Below are positions 1 through 8,861 of a stretch of 32,719 bases of DNA, piece by piece. Made by a program: the position numbers and the translations under genes. The DNA is from Clostridia bacterium (lineage in GTDB: Bacteria > Bacillota > Peptococcia > DRI-13 > SM3-B62), in NCBI GenBank assembly GCA_018433675.1, contig JAHDQS010000015.1, positions 126,170-158,888 of the forward strand, written 5' to 3'. The notes beneath the pieces were generated by a model. That model saw nothing but the letters and a program-made list of their open reading frames with translations. It was not told the DNA's origin and did no database searches. Within the stretch, counting starts at the first letter, position 1; each line of letters starts with the position of its first letter.

Positions 1-3000
1 AGGGTTTACCTCTTCTTAAGAGCGAGGAGGAGCTTAGTTGCGATTATTCTTTTTCTTTTGAAACTGCTGAAGAAAAAGAAGGCAAAGTCAAATATGAGTT
101 TGATATTTTAGATAAAACGGCTGCCTTTGCCGGAGGCGAAGAGCCTGTGTTTACGGCGTACTACGTTCCTCAAAATCCGATGCCGTCTTTAAATATTAAG
201 GTTTATCGCTATGCGGGCTATCGAGAATATATTGCCGCCTTGGAAAAAAACGATGCAGTACCGGAGTGGGCGCCGGTGACAAGAGTTAAAAACAAGGAAG
301 ACTTTACCGAGCTGACCAAGGCAGGAGAATATAACACAGAATTATTGACGGTCAATGATCATCAGCATTACATTGTGTTTCCCGAAGCGTTACCGTTAGG
401 CTACTACGCTGCAGAGATTAAGGTGGGGGAAGCTTCAACACAGGTTAGATTCCAGGTAAGTAATCTTGGGGTTTATCAGGTTGCGGACAGTGAGAAAAAC
501 ATTTTGTGGGTAAATGATCTTGTGACAAAAGTCCCGGACTCCGGTGCACGTGCGCGCTTGTTGGTTAGTGGCAGGACTGTAACAGCCGATGGGAACGGGG
601 TTATTTGTATTAATAATGCCTTATTGCCTGACGGCGAGGACGATGAGCAGAATGGCACGGTTGCTGAACCTGCTTATGCTTTCGTCAGTGGTTCTTCCGG
701 TGAAGTAGTAGTGAAGCTGGAGAATGTTATTAATGCGGCCCGACAGGAGGAGAGATTACAAAGCAAAGATTATTGGCGCTACTTGTACCTTGACAGGGTG
801 TTATATAAACCCGGCGATATGGTGAATTATTGGGGGGTTTTAACGGCGCGTGGGGAGGATATCCGAGAAATAGAGGAAGTTGAAGTCGAGCTGGAAGGGG
901 CAGGCCGGTACTATCATGGCGAGGCCTGGGGCAATGCCCCCATTGTCTCCGAAACAATTCCCCTAGAAGGAAATACTTACACCGGGGCGATCGCATTGCC
1001 GCAGTTAAAACCGGGCTACTATTACCTAACCGTTAAAGCCGATGGGGTGAGTATAGCTTCACGTGGCTTTTCGGTGGAAACTTATCAGAAACCTTCTTAC
1101 CAATTGACGGTTGAACCTGAGAAAAAGGCTGTTTTTGCCGGGGAAGCGACACGCTTTAAGGCTGCCGCGCATTTTTTTGAAGGAACACCGGTCCCGCAGT
1201 TGAGTTTGGAATGCCGAATCAATGATGAAACCAAAGCAGTTGTGACCGATAAAGAGGGTGTCGCAGAAATATCATACACCGGAAGGATGGCCGGCGCTCA
1301 ATTGAGTGCTTATCGCATCAATTATCTGGGCGTAAGAACGGCGTTGCCTGAATATGGGGAGATTACGGCTGAAAGCGGTATCTATGTATTTAGAAGCCGA
1401 ATATATTTACAGGCAAAAGCCGAATGGAAAGCTGATTATGTAGTGGTCAATGCCGTTCTTTCTCAGGTGGATTTGAGCAGAATCAATGAGGGCGAGTATC
1501 CCAACGAGGAGAATTTTATAGCGGAGCCTGTGCCTAATAGCACAATACAGGGTAAGATATATCGGGATGTATGGGAAAAAACGGAGCAAGGTGAGAGATA
1601 TGATTATTTGAGTAAAAAGGTCGTTAAGCAATACCTGTGGAAGCATTCTGCCGAGCATGTCGATGATATCACTGTGACTACGGATAGCAAGGGCAGGGCA
1701 ACTGTAAGTATTGAATTGCCTCAGCATGATTCATATTATATTGATTTGACAGCAGTGGATAATGAGGGTTACGAATTTTCAAGGCGGGTTTGGCTTGGTA
1801 AAGGGAATAGTAATCAGGGATATTATGATGCTTACCAGTATTACCACCTTGAAACAAAACAAGGAGAAGAGCAGTTTGCGCCTGGGGAAGAAGTAGGTCT
1901 TCTGTTTTTGAAAAATGATGAGCAACTGACAGAAAGGGCAAACGGGTATTTTTACTTCCGTGGTGGGGATGTAGCGGAGGAATACTCAGTTTCCGATAAT
2001 CCGGAATATACGTTCACTTTTACCGATATGCACATACCTAACGTCAATGTCAAAGGGGTGTATTTCGATGGAAGGTTTTATCATGAAACACCGACCAGAT
2101 TGATTCCTTTTGCCAGAGAAAATAAAGCTCTTAAGGTTGAGATAGCAACAGATAAAGAAGAATACAAGCCCCAGGAAGAGGTCAAACTGGTGGTGAGTGT
2201 TACAGATGATAACGATAGGCCTGTGCAGGCCAAGGTGTGTCTCAGCCTTGTCGACGAAGCACTTTTTAGTTTGAAGGAGCAAAGTGTTGACTTCTTATCT
2301 GAGCTATACACAAAATATATTTATGGAGATTTCCGTACAAGTGTATCCCATGGATACCCACGAGAGCTTAATTATGCCGAAGGCGGCGGTGAAGGCGGCG
2401 GTGAACGCAGGGAGTTTAAGGATGCCTTGCTGTTTTCCAGCCTGGAAACCGATAGTAAAGGGAAAGCTGTTACAGAATTTGTTTTACCTGATAATCTGAC
2501 TTCCTGGCGTATTACTTATCATGCCTTGACGGACGATTTGCAGGCGAAAAGCGGTACCGAGCTTTTACCGGTACGGCTACCTTTCTTTGTAGAAATGAAC
2601 ATTAACGATGTCTATTTGGACGGGGATAAACCGGTAGTAATCCTTCGTTCCTTTGGGGAAGGAATAAAGGCAGGAGAACGTGTGGAGTATAAACTTAAGC
2701 TTGTTGCCCCGGATGGTAAGACGGTCGAAAGAAGTGGTAGTGGGCTTTCCTTTGCTTCATATGACTGGGTTCTGCCCGCTTTGGAAAAAGGTACTTATAT
2801 CCTGACGGCGGAAGCGAAAGGGAACGGTTATACTGATATAGTTACCAAGGATCTAAATGTTGTCGATTCGTTACTGGAGCGGACTATTACAACTTTTAGT
2901 ACTGCAGTGGAAGGGCAAATAATTGGGATCCCCGAAGGTGTTAAGGAGCCTCTCGTAGTAGTTTTTAGCGATTATGAAAGGTCGCAATATTTGAAGGGCT

Positions 3001-4271
3001 TATATAAAACGGCTTGTCAGAATGGCAACCGCCTGGAACAGAGGCTTGGAGGCTATGAAGCTATGCGGCTGCTCGATGATTATTTTGCTAATGAGGGTTA
3101 TTTCCATGCTACAGTAGAAGAGGTCGGATTGTTACAATACCAACAGGAGGATGGGGGAATAGCGATACTGCCTTATGCTGAAAGCGAACCTGTGTTATCT
3201 GCGTTGGCCGCTTCGGTAAATGCGGAGGCTTTTGACAAAAAGGCTTTAATTGGGTATTTCTATGAGCTCTTAGAAAAGGACGAGATTGAGGATAAGACGC
3301 CGGCATTGTGGGGTTTAGCCGTTTTAGAAGAGCCGGTCTTGCTTAAGATAAACAAGTATTTGGAGAAGAAGGAACTTTCGCCGGAGGAGAAGTTCCGTCT
3401 GGCGTTAGCTTCTTTAGATGCAGGGAATGGGGCATATGCTTCTGTTGTATATGCGGAATTACAGGAAGCATATGGTGAAGAATTGGGAGGAACACTTCGG
3501 ATGAAAGTCGGAAGCAAACAGGATGATATTATCCTGGCAACAGCCCAGATGGCCTTGCTGGCGGCACGGCTTGACCGGCCGGAAAAGTACGGGCTCTACC
3601 AGTATCTGCTGGAAAACCCTGCGGATAACATTCTGATATCATTGCATGAGGCAGGGATTTTAAAGTATCTCTTGCAGTACATGGATCCCACAATAGCAAG
3701 TTTAACCTACGAAAGGAACGGACAGATCGCGAAGGAAACACTGGATGACAGTCGGATTTTGAGTTTAACCCTGTTGCCGGAGGATGCGGAGGAAATCGTA
3801 TTAAATAGAGTTGTGGGTAAGGTTGGCGTGTTAAACGCTTATACTGTGCCCTATAAGACAGAAAGCATTAATCAAAGGAAGGGTATGGGTATTGACAGAG
3901 AATACACAGTTGGGGATGCTGCAACAAGGAGCTTTGACAGGTCGGATCTGGTTAAAGTGATTATCACCTACAGTGTGAGTGAAGAACAGCCTGCAGGAGA
4001 TTATCAAATAGTAGATATTCTTCCCGCAGGGCTGCGATATATTGAAGGAGCGGCTGCCATGCCGCGTGATAGAGCATGCTGGTTGAAGTATCCCTCGGAA
4101 GTAAAGGGGCAAAAAGTGGTCTTTACGGTGAGAGAAAAAACAGGGACGATAGAGTATTATGCTCGTGTCGTATCACCCGGTGGGTTTGTGGCTGAGCCCC
4201 CGTTGATAAGTCATATGAAGTATGATGAGATATGTGCCTTTGGGCAGGAAACCAGGATTGCCATAAAATGA
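1..4271 (+). CDS. Alpha-2-macroglobulin-like protein (5' end outside window)
   Basis: The reading frame is open from base 3 with no start, so the gene is truncated by the left edge; about 1,420 residues are visible. Beta-rich macroglobulin (MG) repeats dominate. An MG2-type motif, YLDRVLYKPGDMVNYWG, lies near 790-830. A Gly/Glu-rich stretch (about 2380-2410) sits in the bait-region position. The A2M signature with LPDNLTSWRITYHAL lies near 2486-2530. A helical stretch from about 2990 to 3680 corresponds to the thioester/TED domain, followed by a C-terminal MG10-like domain. The usual Cys-x-Glu-Gln thioester is not intact: Cys is encoded at 3015-3017 and the nearest Glu-Gln at 3036-3041, six residues apart instead of one. 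Bacterial A2Ms are cell-envelope protease traps. The export signal would lie upstream and cannot be seen. The stop overlaps the next gene in an ATGA junction, so the two are probably translationally coupled. Family call is strong; loss of thioester chemistry is inference. Confidence 0.87.
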   Translation, partial: GLPLLKSEEELSCDYSFSFETAEEKEGKVKYEFDILDKTAAFAGGEEPVFTAYYVPQNPMPSLNIKVYRYAGYREYIAALEKNDAVPEWAPVTRVKNKEDFTELTKAGEYNTELLTVNDHQHYIVFPEALPLGYYAAEIKVGEASTQVRFQVSNLGVYQVADSEKNILWVNDLVTKVPDSGARARLLVSGRTVTADGNGVICINNALLPDGEDDEQNGTVAEPAYAFVSGSSGEVVVKLENVINAARQEERLQSKDYWRYLYLDRVLYKPGDMVNYWGVLTARGEDIREIEEVEVELEGAGRYYHGEAWGNAPIVSETIPLEGNTYTGAIALPQLKPGYYYLTVKADGVSIASRGFSVETYQKPSYQLTVEPEKKAVFAGEATRFKAAAHFFEGTPVPQLSLECRINDETKAVVTDKEGVAEISYTGRMAGAQLSAYRINYLGVRTALPEYGEITAESGIYVFRSRIYLQAKAEWKADYVVVNAVLSQVDLSRINEGEYPNEENFIAEPVPNSTIQGKIYRDVWEKTEQGERYDYLSKKVVKQYLWKHSAEHVDDITVTTDSKGRATVSIELPQHDSYYIDLTAVDNEGYEFSRRVWLGKGNSNQGYYDAYQYYHLETKQGEEQFAPGEEVGLLFLKNDEQLTERANGYFYFRGGDVAEEYSVSDNPEYTFTFTDMHIPNVNVKGVYFDGRFYHETPTRLIPFARENKALKVEIATDKEEYKPQEEVKLVVSVTDDNDRPVQAKVCLSLVDEALFSLKEQSVDFLSELYTKYIYGDFRTSVSHGYPRELNYAEGGGEGGGERREFKDALLFSSLETDSKGKAVTEFVLPDNLTSWRITYHALTDDLQAKSGTELLPVRLPFFVEMNINDVYLDGDKPVVILRSFGEGIKAGERVEYKLKLVAPDGKTVERSGSGLSFASYDWVLPALEKGTYILTAEAKGNGYTDIVTKDLNVVDSLLERTITTFSTAVEGQIIGIPEGVKEPLVVVFSDYERSQYLKGLYKTACQNGNRLEQRLGGYEAMRLLDDYFANEGYFHATVEEVGLLQYQQEDGGIAILPYAESEPVLSALAASVNAEAFDKKALIGYFYELLEKDEIEDKTPALWGLAVLEEPVLLKINKYLEKKELSPEEKFRLALASLDAGNGAYASVVYAELQEAYGEELGGTLRMKVGSKQDDIILATAQMALLAARLDRPEKYGLYQYLLENPADNILISLHEAGILKYLLQYMDPTIASLTYERNGQIAKETLDDSRILSLTLLPEDAEEIVLNRVVGKVGVLNAYTVPYKTESINQRKGMGIDREYTVGDAATRSFDRSDLVKVIITYSVSEEQPAGDYQIVDILPAGLRYIEGAAAMPRDRACWLKYPSEVKGQKVVFTVREKTGTIEYYARVVSPGGFVAEPPLISHMKYDEICAFGQETRIAIK

Positions 4272-5206
4272 AGACATTCAGGGGAAAGGCAACCGTATTT
4301 TTCTTTGCTTTTATGGTGGCGCTTAACAGTTGCGCGTGCGGGCAAAGAAATACCGATGGGAGCCCCAAACGGTCCTTTGACGTTGGCCATAAGGCTGCTT
4401 CGGCGCATGTTGAGGTCTTTGTGACAGAACAACAACTTAAGGAATTTGTTCTGCAGACGGAGGGACAATGCGAGGATGACGAAGGTGGACGTTATAAAGG
4501 ATTTGGCGAAATATGTTCCGGTGTTTTGCCTCATCATTTAGTGGCCGGGGAATTAATTGCTCGTTTCATGAAAATCCTTGCTCTGCAAGAACCTGAGATA
4601 ATCGTGCTTGTTGGACCTAACCACAAGCACGCGGGTGAGAGGGTCATTACAGGGCTGTATGACTGGCAAACGCCGGAGGGGATTGTAAACACACAGAAAG
4701 ATATTGTGTCTAGACTTTTGGAAAAAGGGTTGGCGGCTCGTGATGAAGAAGTCCTAGGCAGCGAGCATTCCATCGGTGTTGTGGTGCCTTTTCTTGAGCA
4801 TTATTTGCCGGATGCGGAAATAGTACCTTTGATATTGCATCGTGATGTAAGTATAGCGGAGGTTGATAGAATACTGGAGGTTGTGTTATTCGAAGCTGAA
4901 GGAACTGTCAGAAAGAATGTCGTTGTGCTGGGTTCGATTGATTTTTCCCACTATTTGCCCCAAAATGAGGCGGAGAGAAGGGATGAGGAGACCCTAGATG
5001 CGATAAGGTGTTTTAACTATCCTGCTCTCTACCGTTTCGGTAGTGATCATCTTGATTCTCCGGCGTCTCTTTCTTTTGTCTTGCGTTCGGCAGAAAAGAA
5101 TGGAGTCAAGGATCTTGAGATCGTTGATCATACCAATTCGGGAAGGATATTGCAAAACGATGCGATTGAAACAACCAGTTATTTCACTCTTGTGTATGCC
5201 GAATAG
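4268..5206 (+). CDS. Memo-family protein (AmmeMemoRadiSam system protein B), putative lipoprotein
   Basis: A 312-residue Memo-like protein (PF01875 type). Conserved blocks are VGPNHKHAG (after about residue 100), EHSIGVVVPFLEHYLPDAEIVPL and SIDFSHYLP, which carry the metal-site histidines of the family, and a C-terminal SYFTLVYAE typical of the fold. I chose ATG 4268, which overlaps the preceding stop as ATGA; an in-frame ATG at 4232 would add 12 residues and is less likely. The 4268 start gives MKTFRGK, a hydrophobic stretch and LNSC at about residues 19-22, which resembles a lipoprotein signal with a lipobox. Family members are usually cytoplasmic, so a secreted, membrane-anchored version next to an envelope A2M is notable. 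The AMMECR1 and radical-SAM partners of the system are not in the window. The function of bacterial Memo proteins is poorly defined; dioxygenase-like or redox chemistry has been proposed. Confidence 0.85.
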   Translation: MKTFRGKATVFFFAFMVALNSCACGQRNTDGSPKRSFDVGHKAASAHVEVFVTEQQLKEFVLQTEGQCEDDEGGRYKGFGEICSGVLPHHLVAGELIARFMKILALQEPEIIVLVGPNHKHAGERVITGLYDWQTPEGIVNTQKDIVSRLLEKGLAARDEEVLGSEHSIGVVVPFLEHYLPDAEIVPLILHRDVSIAEVDRILEVVLFEAEGTVRKNVVVLGSIDFSHYLPQNEAERRDEETLDAIRCFNYPALYRFGSDHLDSPASLSFVLRSAEKNGVKDLEIVDHTNSGRILQNDAIETTSYFTLVYAE

Positions 5207-5227
5207 AGAATTACGCACGATAGGTAT

Positions 5228-5617
5228 TCAGAGGATGTTTTTCAGATTAAGAGATTCCTTTTCCGGAATATGTTTGATATAGAAAATGAGGTTGTAGAGT
5301 TCGACTACGGCCTCATTGCTGCTTTTGTAATGCAAATGGCTTTTCAAGCTGTTGAGGCATTCCTCGATATTATCCATTTCCTGATGGTTAATAAGTATTG
5401 GCCAGTATTTGTTTTCCGTTTGCCATGTATTTACCGTTTCGCGAAAGTGTTTTTCGGCTGACTCCCAATCTTCCCGCAAAACGGATTCTTTTATTCTTTC
5501 AACAGGGAGGAGTAAGTCGGCGGCACCTTTTTGCAGGAGATGGTAGCTGCCATATCCTAAGGAAACTATTAATGCTATCAGTAAAAAAAGTGCCAGGGGG
5601 ACAGACCAGCTTTTCAT
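5228..5617 (-). CDS. DUF4363 family protein
   Basis: A 129-residue protein with one N-terminal membrane segment (residues about 5-27) and a helical extracytoplasmic remainder. The block WPILINHQEMDNIEECLNSL is typical of DUF4363. It overlaps the end of the DUF421 gene by 4 nt (5614-5617), so the two form a coupled minus-strand operon. DUF4363 genes commonly sit beside YetF/DUF421 genes in Firmicutes, which supports both calls; the molecular role is unknown. It is convergent with the Memo-family gene, with only 21 bp between the stops and no obvious hairpin between them. Confidence 0.8.
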   Translation of the reverse strand: MKSWSVPLALFLLIALIVSLGYGSYHLLQKGAADLLLPVERIKESVLREDWESAEKHFRETVNTWQTENKYWPILINHQEMDNIEECLNSLKSHLHYKSSNEAVVELYNLIFYIKHIPEKESLNLKNIL

Positions 5618-6297
5618 GGCTTAGCACTCTCCTTCCGCTGCCAGTGTAGAGTTCCTGCTTTATCAAGGCTGGCAAAGAATACTTCCTTGATGCTTTGTAC
5701 GCCTTCTTGACGTAGTGCATGGTACAGTTTTTCCTCGGTCATTTCTGTTATTGTGAGGTTGTGTTTTATTATTTTTCCGTCTACGATGAGGGTGAGTGGC
5801 AATCCTTCGTCCTCTGTTATAATATTGAGGTCATTTGGCACTAGGGAACGGTTTTGGCCTTTGGGGATTATACTTAGCTGTCCGTTGGTTTCCATGATTG
5901 CGTAGTCTACCTTGGTAATATCGGCATAGTTTTTTACCCGCAGTTGCTCCATCAGGTCATTGATATTCAGGCGTAAACGACGTAGTTCACTTTCGCTGAT
6001 GCGGCCCTTTTCGATCAGGATACTGGGACGACCGCAAAGTACACAACGAGCGCTATTGCTCTTCATATTTACATATGAGAGTGTCACCTGAGCAAAAAGC
6101 AGGGTTAAGATAGGAATAACGCCGCTTAATAAGGGGATATCCGTATCGGACATAGGAATCGCTGCCAGTTCGGAGATCATAATGGCGATAGCGAGTTCAA
6201 AGGGTTGCAGCTCTCCAATCTGGCGTTTGCCCATAATGCGCATTACTACCACAACAAGCATATAAAGGATGAAAGCACGAAGTGCGATAACCAGCAT
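5614..6297 (-). CDS. DUF421 (YetF-like) membrane protein
   Basis: A 227-residue protein with three predicted N-terminal membrane segments (residues about 5-85), including the family block RIMGKRQIGELQPFELAIA, followed by a soluble YetF C-terminal domain with GRPSILIEKGRI and the DVxYA-like stretch KVDYAIMETNGQLSIIPKG. Length fits the family (about 220-240). The start ATG (complement of 6295-6297) follows GGAGG at a good distance. First gene of a two-gene operon with DUF4363. Family members in Bacillus have been linked to spore germination and membrane physiology, but no biochemical activity is settled. Confidence 0.9.
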   Translation of the reverse strand: MLVIALRAFILYMLVVVVMRIMGKRQIGELQPFELAIAIMISELAAIPMSDTDIPLLSGVIPILTLLFAQVTLSYVNMKSNSARCVLCGRPSILIEKGRISESELRRLRLNINDLMEQLRVKNYADITKVDYAIMETNGQLSIIPKGQNRSLVPNDLNIITEDEGLPLTLIVDGKIIKHNLTITEMTEEKLYHALRQEGVQSIKEVFFASLDKAGTLHWQRKESAKP

Positions 6298-6399
6298 TGT
6301 TCCTCCAAACTAAAGACTTTAAGGTTAATATAAGGTTTATGTATTATTCTAACTGGAGAGCGCCTCATTTATACCGGTTGCTTTTTGAGATAAATTGTG

Positions 6400-6429
6400 T
6401 TGTGTAATCTGATGTTTTCTTGATAAGAT
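6400..6429 (+). promoter_or_regulatory. Possible sigma-A promoter for the 6460 gene
   Basis: TTGTGT (6400-6405), an 18-bp spacer, then TAAGAT (6424-6429), about 30 bp before the start codon and just upstream of the AAGGAG site at 6443-6448. The -35 box is poor. It lies in the 162-bp divergent gap between the DUF421 gene and this one. Confidence 0.3.
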
Positions 6430-6459
6430 AGATACTGAAAGAAAGGAGAAAATTGACAT

Positions 6460-6918
6460 ATGAATGAGAACCTAGTGTTGGAAGCCAGAAACAAAGCAGG
6501 AAACTATTTTAGAGAGGGATATAATTGTGCCGAATCCGTCTTCAAGGCCTTTATGGAATATGTGGATCCTGATATGGAGTCGGACGTATTGAAAATAGCC
6601 ACGGGTTTTGGCGGAGGTTTGGGACATGCAGGTTGTATGTGCGGCGCGCTGGCAGGATCGGCGATGATATTAAGCCTGCTTAGGGGTCGAAAAGACATTC
6701 AAGAAAGCCGTGAGCCGGCTTATGAATTAGCCAACGAGTTTCACAAGGTTTTCGAAGAAAATTTTGGCACCACGTGCTGTCGTGCTTTGAATCCGTTCGA
6801 GTTCGACACCCGTGAGCATTTAAGGAATTGCTTAAAGATAACCGGTACCACGGCCATGCTCTTAATGAGATTCATGCAGGAGAAAGGATTACTTGACGAT
6901 GAGGGGCAAGTGCTTTAA
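6460..6918 (+). CDS. C_GCAxxG_C_C family protein
   Basis: A 152-residue protein of the C_GCAxxG_C_C family (PF09719 type). The signature is visible in order: YNCAESVFKAF, FGGGLGHAGCMCGALAGSAM, then FGTTCCRALNPFEF and HLRNCLKITG, giving the spaced conserved cysteines and the CGAxxG core. These cysteines probably bind a metal or act in redox, and the family is common in anaerobes; its function is not established. AAGGAG at 6443-6448 supports ATG 6460. It is followed after 35 bp by the DUF2953 gene, so co-transcription is likely. Confidence 0.88.
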   Translation: MNENLVLEARNKAGNYFREGYNCAESVFKAFMEYVDPDMESDVLKIATGFGGGLGHAGCMCGALAGSAMILSLLRGRKDIQESREPAYELANEFHKVFEENFGTTCCRALNPFEFDTREHLRNCLKITGTTAMLLMRFMQEKGLLDDEGQVL

Positions 6919-6953
6919 CTGTTTCCATCCTTGCAAGTGAAACGGGTGAGATA

Positions 6954-7589
6954 ATGGTTGTTTTATGGGTAATACTGGGGGCGATATGTCTCGTTTTGCT
7001 TTTACTGATGATGCCGATCAGTTATGAAATTTTTGGGCGTTGGGGGCAAACATTTGGCGGGGAGGTCAGCCTTCAAACAGGGCCTTTACGGGTAATTGTT
7101 GTCTTTGGCAAGGAGAAGGAGAAAAAATTAGTTATCAGCGTATTTGGTATTGTGGTGAAAAAGACGCTACATAAAGAGGATAAGGAAGACGACGAAGGAA
7201 AGGATAAGACAAAGAATAAGGAGCAAAGAAAAAAACGAGTAAGAAAAAGACCTTTCGGTATCAGTGATTTAGCGGTATTAAATGATAAAGGGTTTTTAGA
7301 GGAACTTTTTAAAACAGTTAAATTAGTAATCTATCGTATATTGCCTCAAAAATGTGAGGTAAAAGGAACCTTAGGGTTTGATGACCCTTATTACACCGGG
7401 CTGTTGGCTGCAGTGAGGGCAGCAATTCCGGGAATAAAAATAACCCCGGATTTTACGGGGGAAGTGCGGGACCTTAGCATTTATTTGTTGGGGAGGTTCA
7501 GGCCGGTTGTTTTGCTTTTTTACGTTCTGCGCTTTATCGTCTCTAAGAGTGGCAGAACAGTACTATGGAAATTATGGCGAACAAGTTAA
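6954..7589 (+). CDS. DUF2953 membrane protein (YtfI-like)
   Basis: A 211-residue protein with an N-terminal membrane anchor (about residues 3-22), a beta-rich segment, a highly charged Lys/Glu/Arg linker at about 76-102, and the C-terminal DUF2953 block (VKGTLGFDDPYYTGLLAAV, then GIKITPDF), ending in a hydrophobic stretch and a basic tail. The pairing with a GerW/YtfJ gene 44 bp downstream matches the Bacillus ytfI-ytfJ arrangement and suggests a sporulation- or spore-related role, though none is proven. GTGAG just upstream serves as a weak ribosome site. Confidence 0.82.
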   Translation: MVVLWVILGAICLVLLLLMMPISYEIFGRWGQTFGGEVSLQTGPLRVIVVFGKEKEKKLVISVFGIVVKKTLHKEDKEDDEGKDKTKNKEQRKKRVRKRPFGISDLAVLNDKGFLEELFKTVKLVIYRILPQKCEVKGTLGFDDPYYTGLLAAVRAAIPGIKITPDFTGEVRDLSIYLLGRFRPVVLLFYVLRFIVSKSGRTVLWKLWRTS

Positions 7590-7633
7590 TGCCTTTTGGG
7601 CATAGCATGATAAAAACATGAGGAGGTAGAAAA

Positions 7634-8038
7634 ATGGAAAAAATAGAAGGAACGCTGAATACGATTTTTGAGAGGCTAGAGAACTTCTTTAAGACCGAGA
7701 CGATTGTTGGAGAACCGAAGACCATTGGCGAGGTTACGATTGTACCCATCATTGACATCGGGTTCGGAGTAGGTTCGGGAGGCGGAACCGGCAAGGACCC
7801 CAAGGGAAACGACGGTACGGGAGAAGGTGCCGGAGTCGGGGCGAAAATTACGCCCAACAGCATCCTTGTGATAAAAGGGAAGGAAGTATCGATCATTCCT
7901 CTTAAAGGCAGGAATAATATGGAGAAGGTACTGGAAATGGTTCCCGATATTCTGGATAAGATCATGGAAAAGGTAGATAAAAAAGGGGACAATGAAGGCA
8001 AAGAAGAGAAGGAAAGCAAAGAAGGGACCGAAGGATAA
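7634..8038 (+). CDS. gerW: GerW (YtfJ) family spore protein
   Basis: A 134-residue protein matching the GerW/YtfJ family: N-terminal helical LNTIFERLENFFKTETIVGEPKTIGEVTIVPI, a glycine-rich segment FGVGSGGGTGKDPKG at about residues 47-65, then GAGVGAKITPNSILVIKG and VSIIPL. The C-terminus is a charged Lys/Glu/Gly tail, probably disordered. In Bacillus the protein is needed for proper spore germination, so this gene is the window's best evidence for sporulation. A GAGGAGG-like ribosome site precedes ATG 7634. The gene is followed by a hairpin at 8057-8080. Confidence 0.92.
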   Translation: MEKIEGTLNTIFERLENFFKTETIVGEPKTIGEVTIVPIIDIGFGVGSGGGTGKDPKGNDGTGEGAGVGAKITPNSILVIKGKEVSIIPLKGRNNMEKVLEMVPDILDKIMEKVDKKGDNEGKEEKESKEGTEG

Positions 8039-8056
8039 AAAATACCGTAAAACAGA

Positions 8057-8080
8057 GAGAGCCTGGTATTTCAGGCTCTC
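8057..8080. terminator. Hairpin between convergent genes (gerW and the 8112 gene)
   Basis: GAGAGCCTG (8057-8065) and CAGGCTCTC (8072-8080) form a perfect 9-bp stem with a 6-nt loop. Only a short T-rich run follows on the plus strand, so it may act for one or both of the convergent genes. Confidence 0.65.
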
Positions 8081-8111
8081 ATATTTATTGAGAAAACAAG
8101 AAGGTTCTTAA

Positions 8112-8651
8112 TTATAGCAATGTGCTTAATTCGAACTTTGCATAGAAGTAGAGAGAACAAAGGAACAAGAGGATAAAAGTGTAAAGGAGTGCGCTTTTTA
8201 AGGTGGGGGTTTCACCCTCGCAAGATTTTGAGAAAAGATAGCCTATGAAGTAAAAGGGAATAGCATAATGTGTGAAGTTCCCGATCCACAAAAGAACGGA
8301 ATGCACAGTTGAAAGTGACCAAAAGGACCAAAGGAACGGTTCCGATGGTAGGAGTGGTACGGCTCTTTGCTGCAACAGTGAGGATAAATAGAAAGTATGG
8401 ACTATCGGATCGGAAAGCATTAGAATTATGGGAAAAAGCATGAAAACAAGGGCAAAACCTTCTTTCCATGGCTTCAAAGGCCACAAGTGTTTTAAGGCTG
8501 TCGGCATAAGGAGCAACAGGCAGATAACGGCTATCATACCGGTAAGGAGCGAGGCGGCTTCTGCGTCGGAGATGCCCAGCAGGATAAGAGCGATTTTAAT
8601 TGTAATTACGGCAAACAGGGAATTAAAAAACACAGCCCTTTGTTTTCGCAT
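8112..8651 (-). CDS. Membrane protein of unknown function
   Basis: A 179-residue hydrophobic protein with about five predicted membrane segments (residues about 8-27, 32-50, 65-85, 115-142 and 155-173) and no signal or catalytic motif that I recognise. The N-terminus MRKQRAVFFNSL is basic, so the N-terminus is probably inside. The start at 8651 is preceded by AAGGAA/GGAAG. A second ATG 5 bp upstream is out of frame. It is convergent with gerW and divergent from iorA. It looks like a real gene (long, membrane-type composition, ribosome site), but the function is unknown. Confidence 0.6.
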   Translation of the reverse strand: MRKQRAVFFNSLFAVITIKIALILLGISDAEAASLLTGMIAVICLLLLMPTALKHLWPLKPWKEGFALVFMLFPIILMLSDPIVHTFYLSSLLQQRAVPLLPSEPFLWSFWSLSTVHSVLLWIGNFTHYAIPFYFIGYLFSKSCEGETPTLKSALLYTFILLFLCSLYFYAKFELSTLL

Positions 8652-8761
8652 AGCATAACTTCCGTTCCTTGATTTTGATATAATCTATTTTAATACATGA
8701 TAACAAAAGTTGAGGAAAAAATGTCGATTTTATGAAAAAAATGATGGAAGATGAAAAAGTA

Positions 8762-8791
8762 TTGACCAGGGGTGTAAATAATGTAATTATT
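8762..8791 (+). promoter_or_regulatory. Possible promoter with overlapping dyad upstream of iorA
   Basis: TTGACC (8762-8767), 17 bp, then AATTAT (8785-8790) is the best sigma-A candidate in the 210-bp divergent gap 8652-8861. A perfect inverted repeat AATAAT-GTA-ATTATT (8777-8791) covers the -10 area and could be an operator. Both are low-complexity AT sequence, so chance is possible. Confidence 0.35.
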
Positions 8792-8861
8792 ATGTAGGGT
8801 GACGGTTATGATTATTGATAATTGTAATACTGCATTAGGTAAGGAAGGCGGGATTTAATCA

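Noticed and set aside
7543-8019. 158-codon minus-strand ORF opposite gerW
   Set aside because: Its Ser/Pro/Phe-rich translation is the mirror of the Gly/Lys/Glu-rich GerW codons. The sense gene matches a known family.
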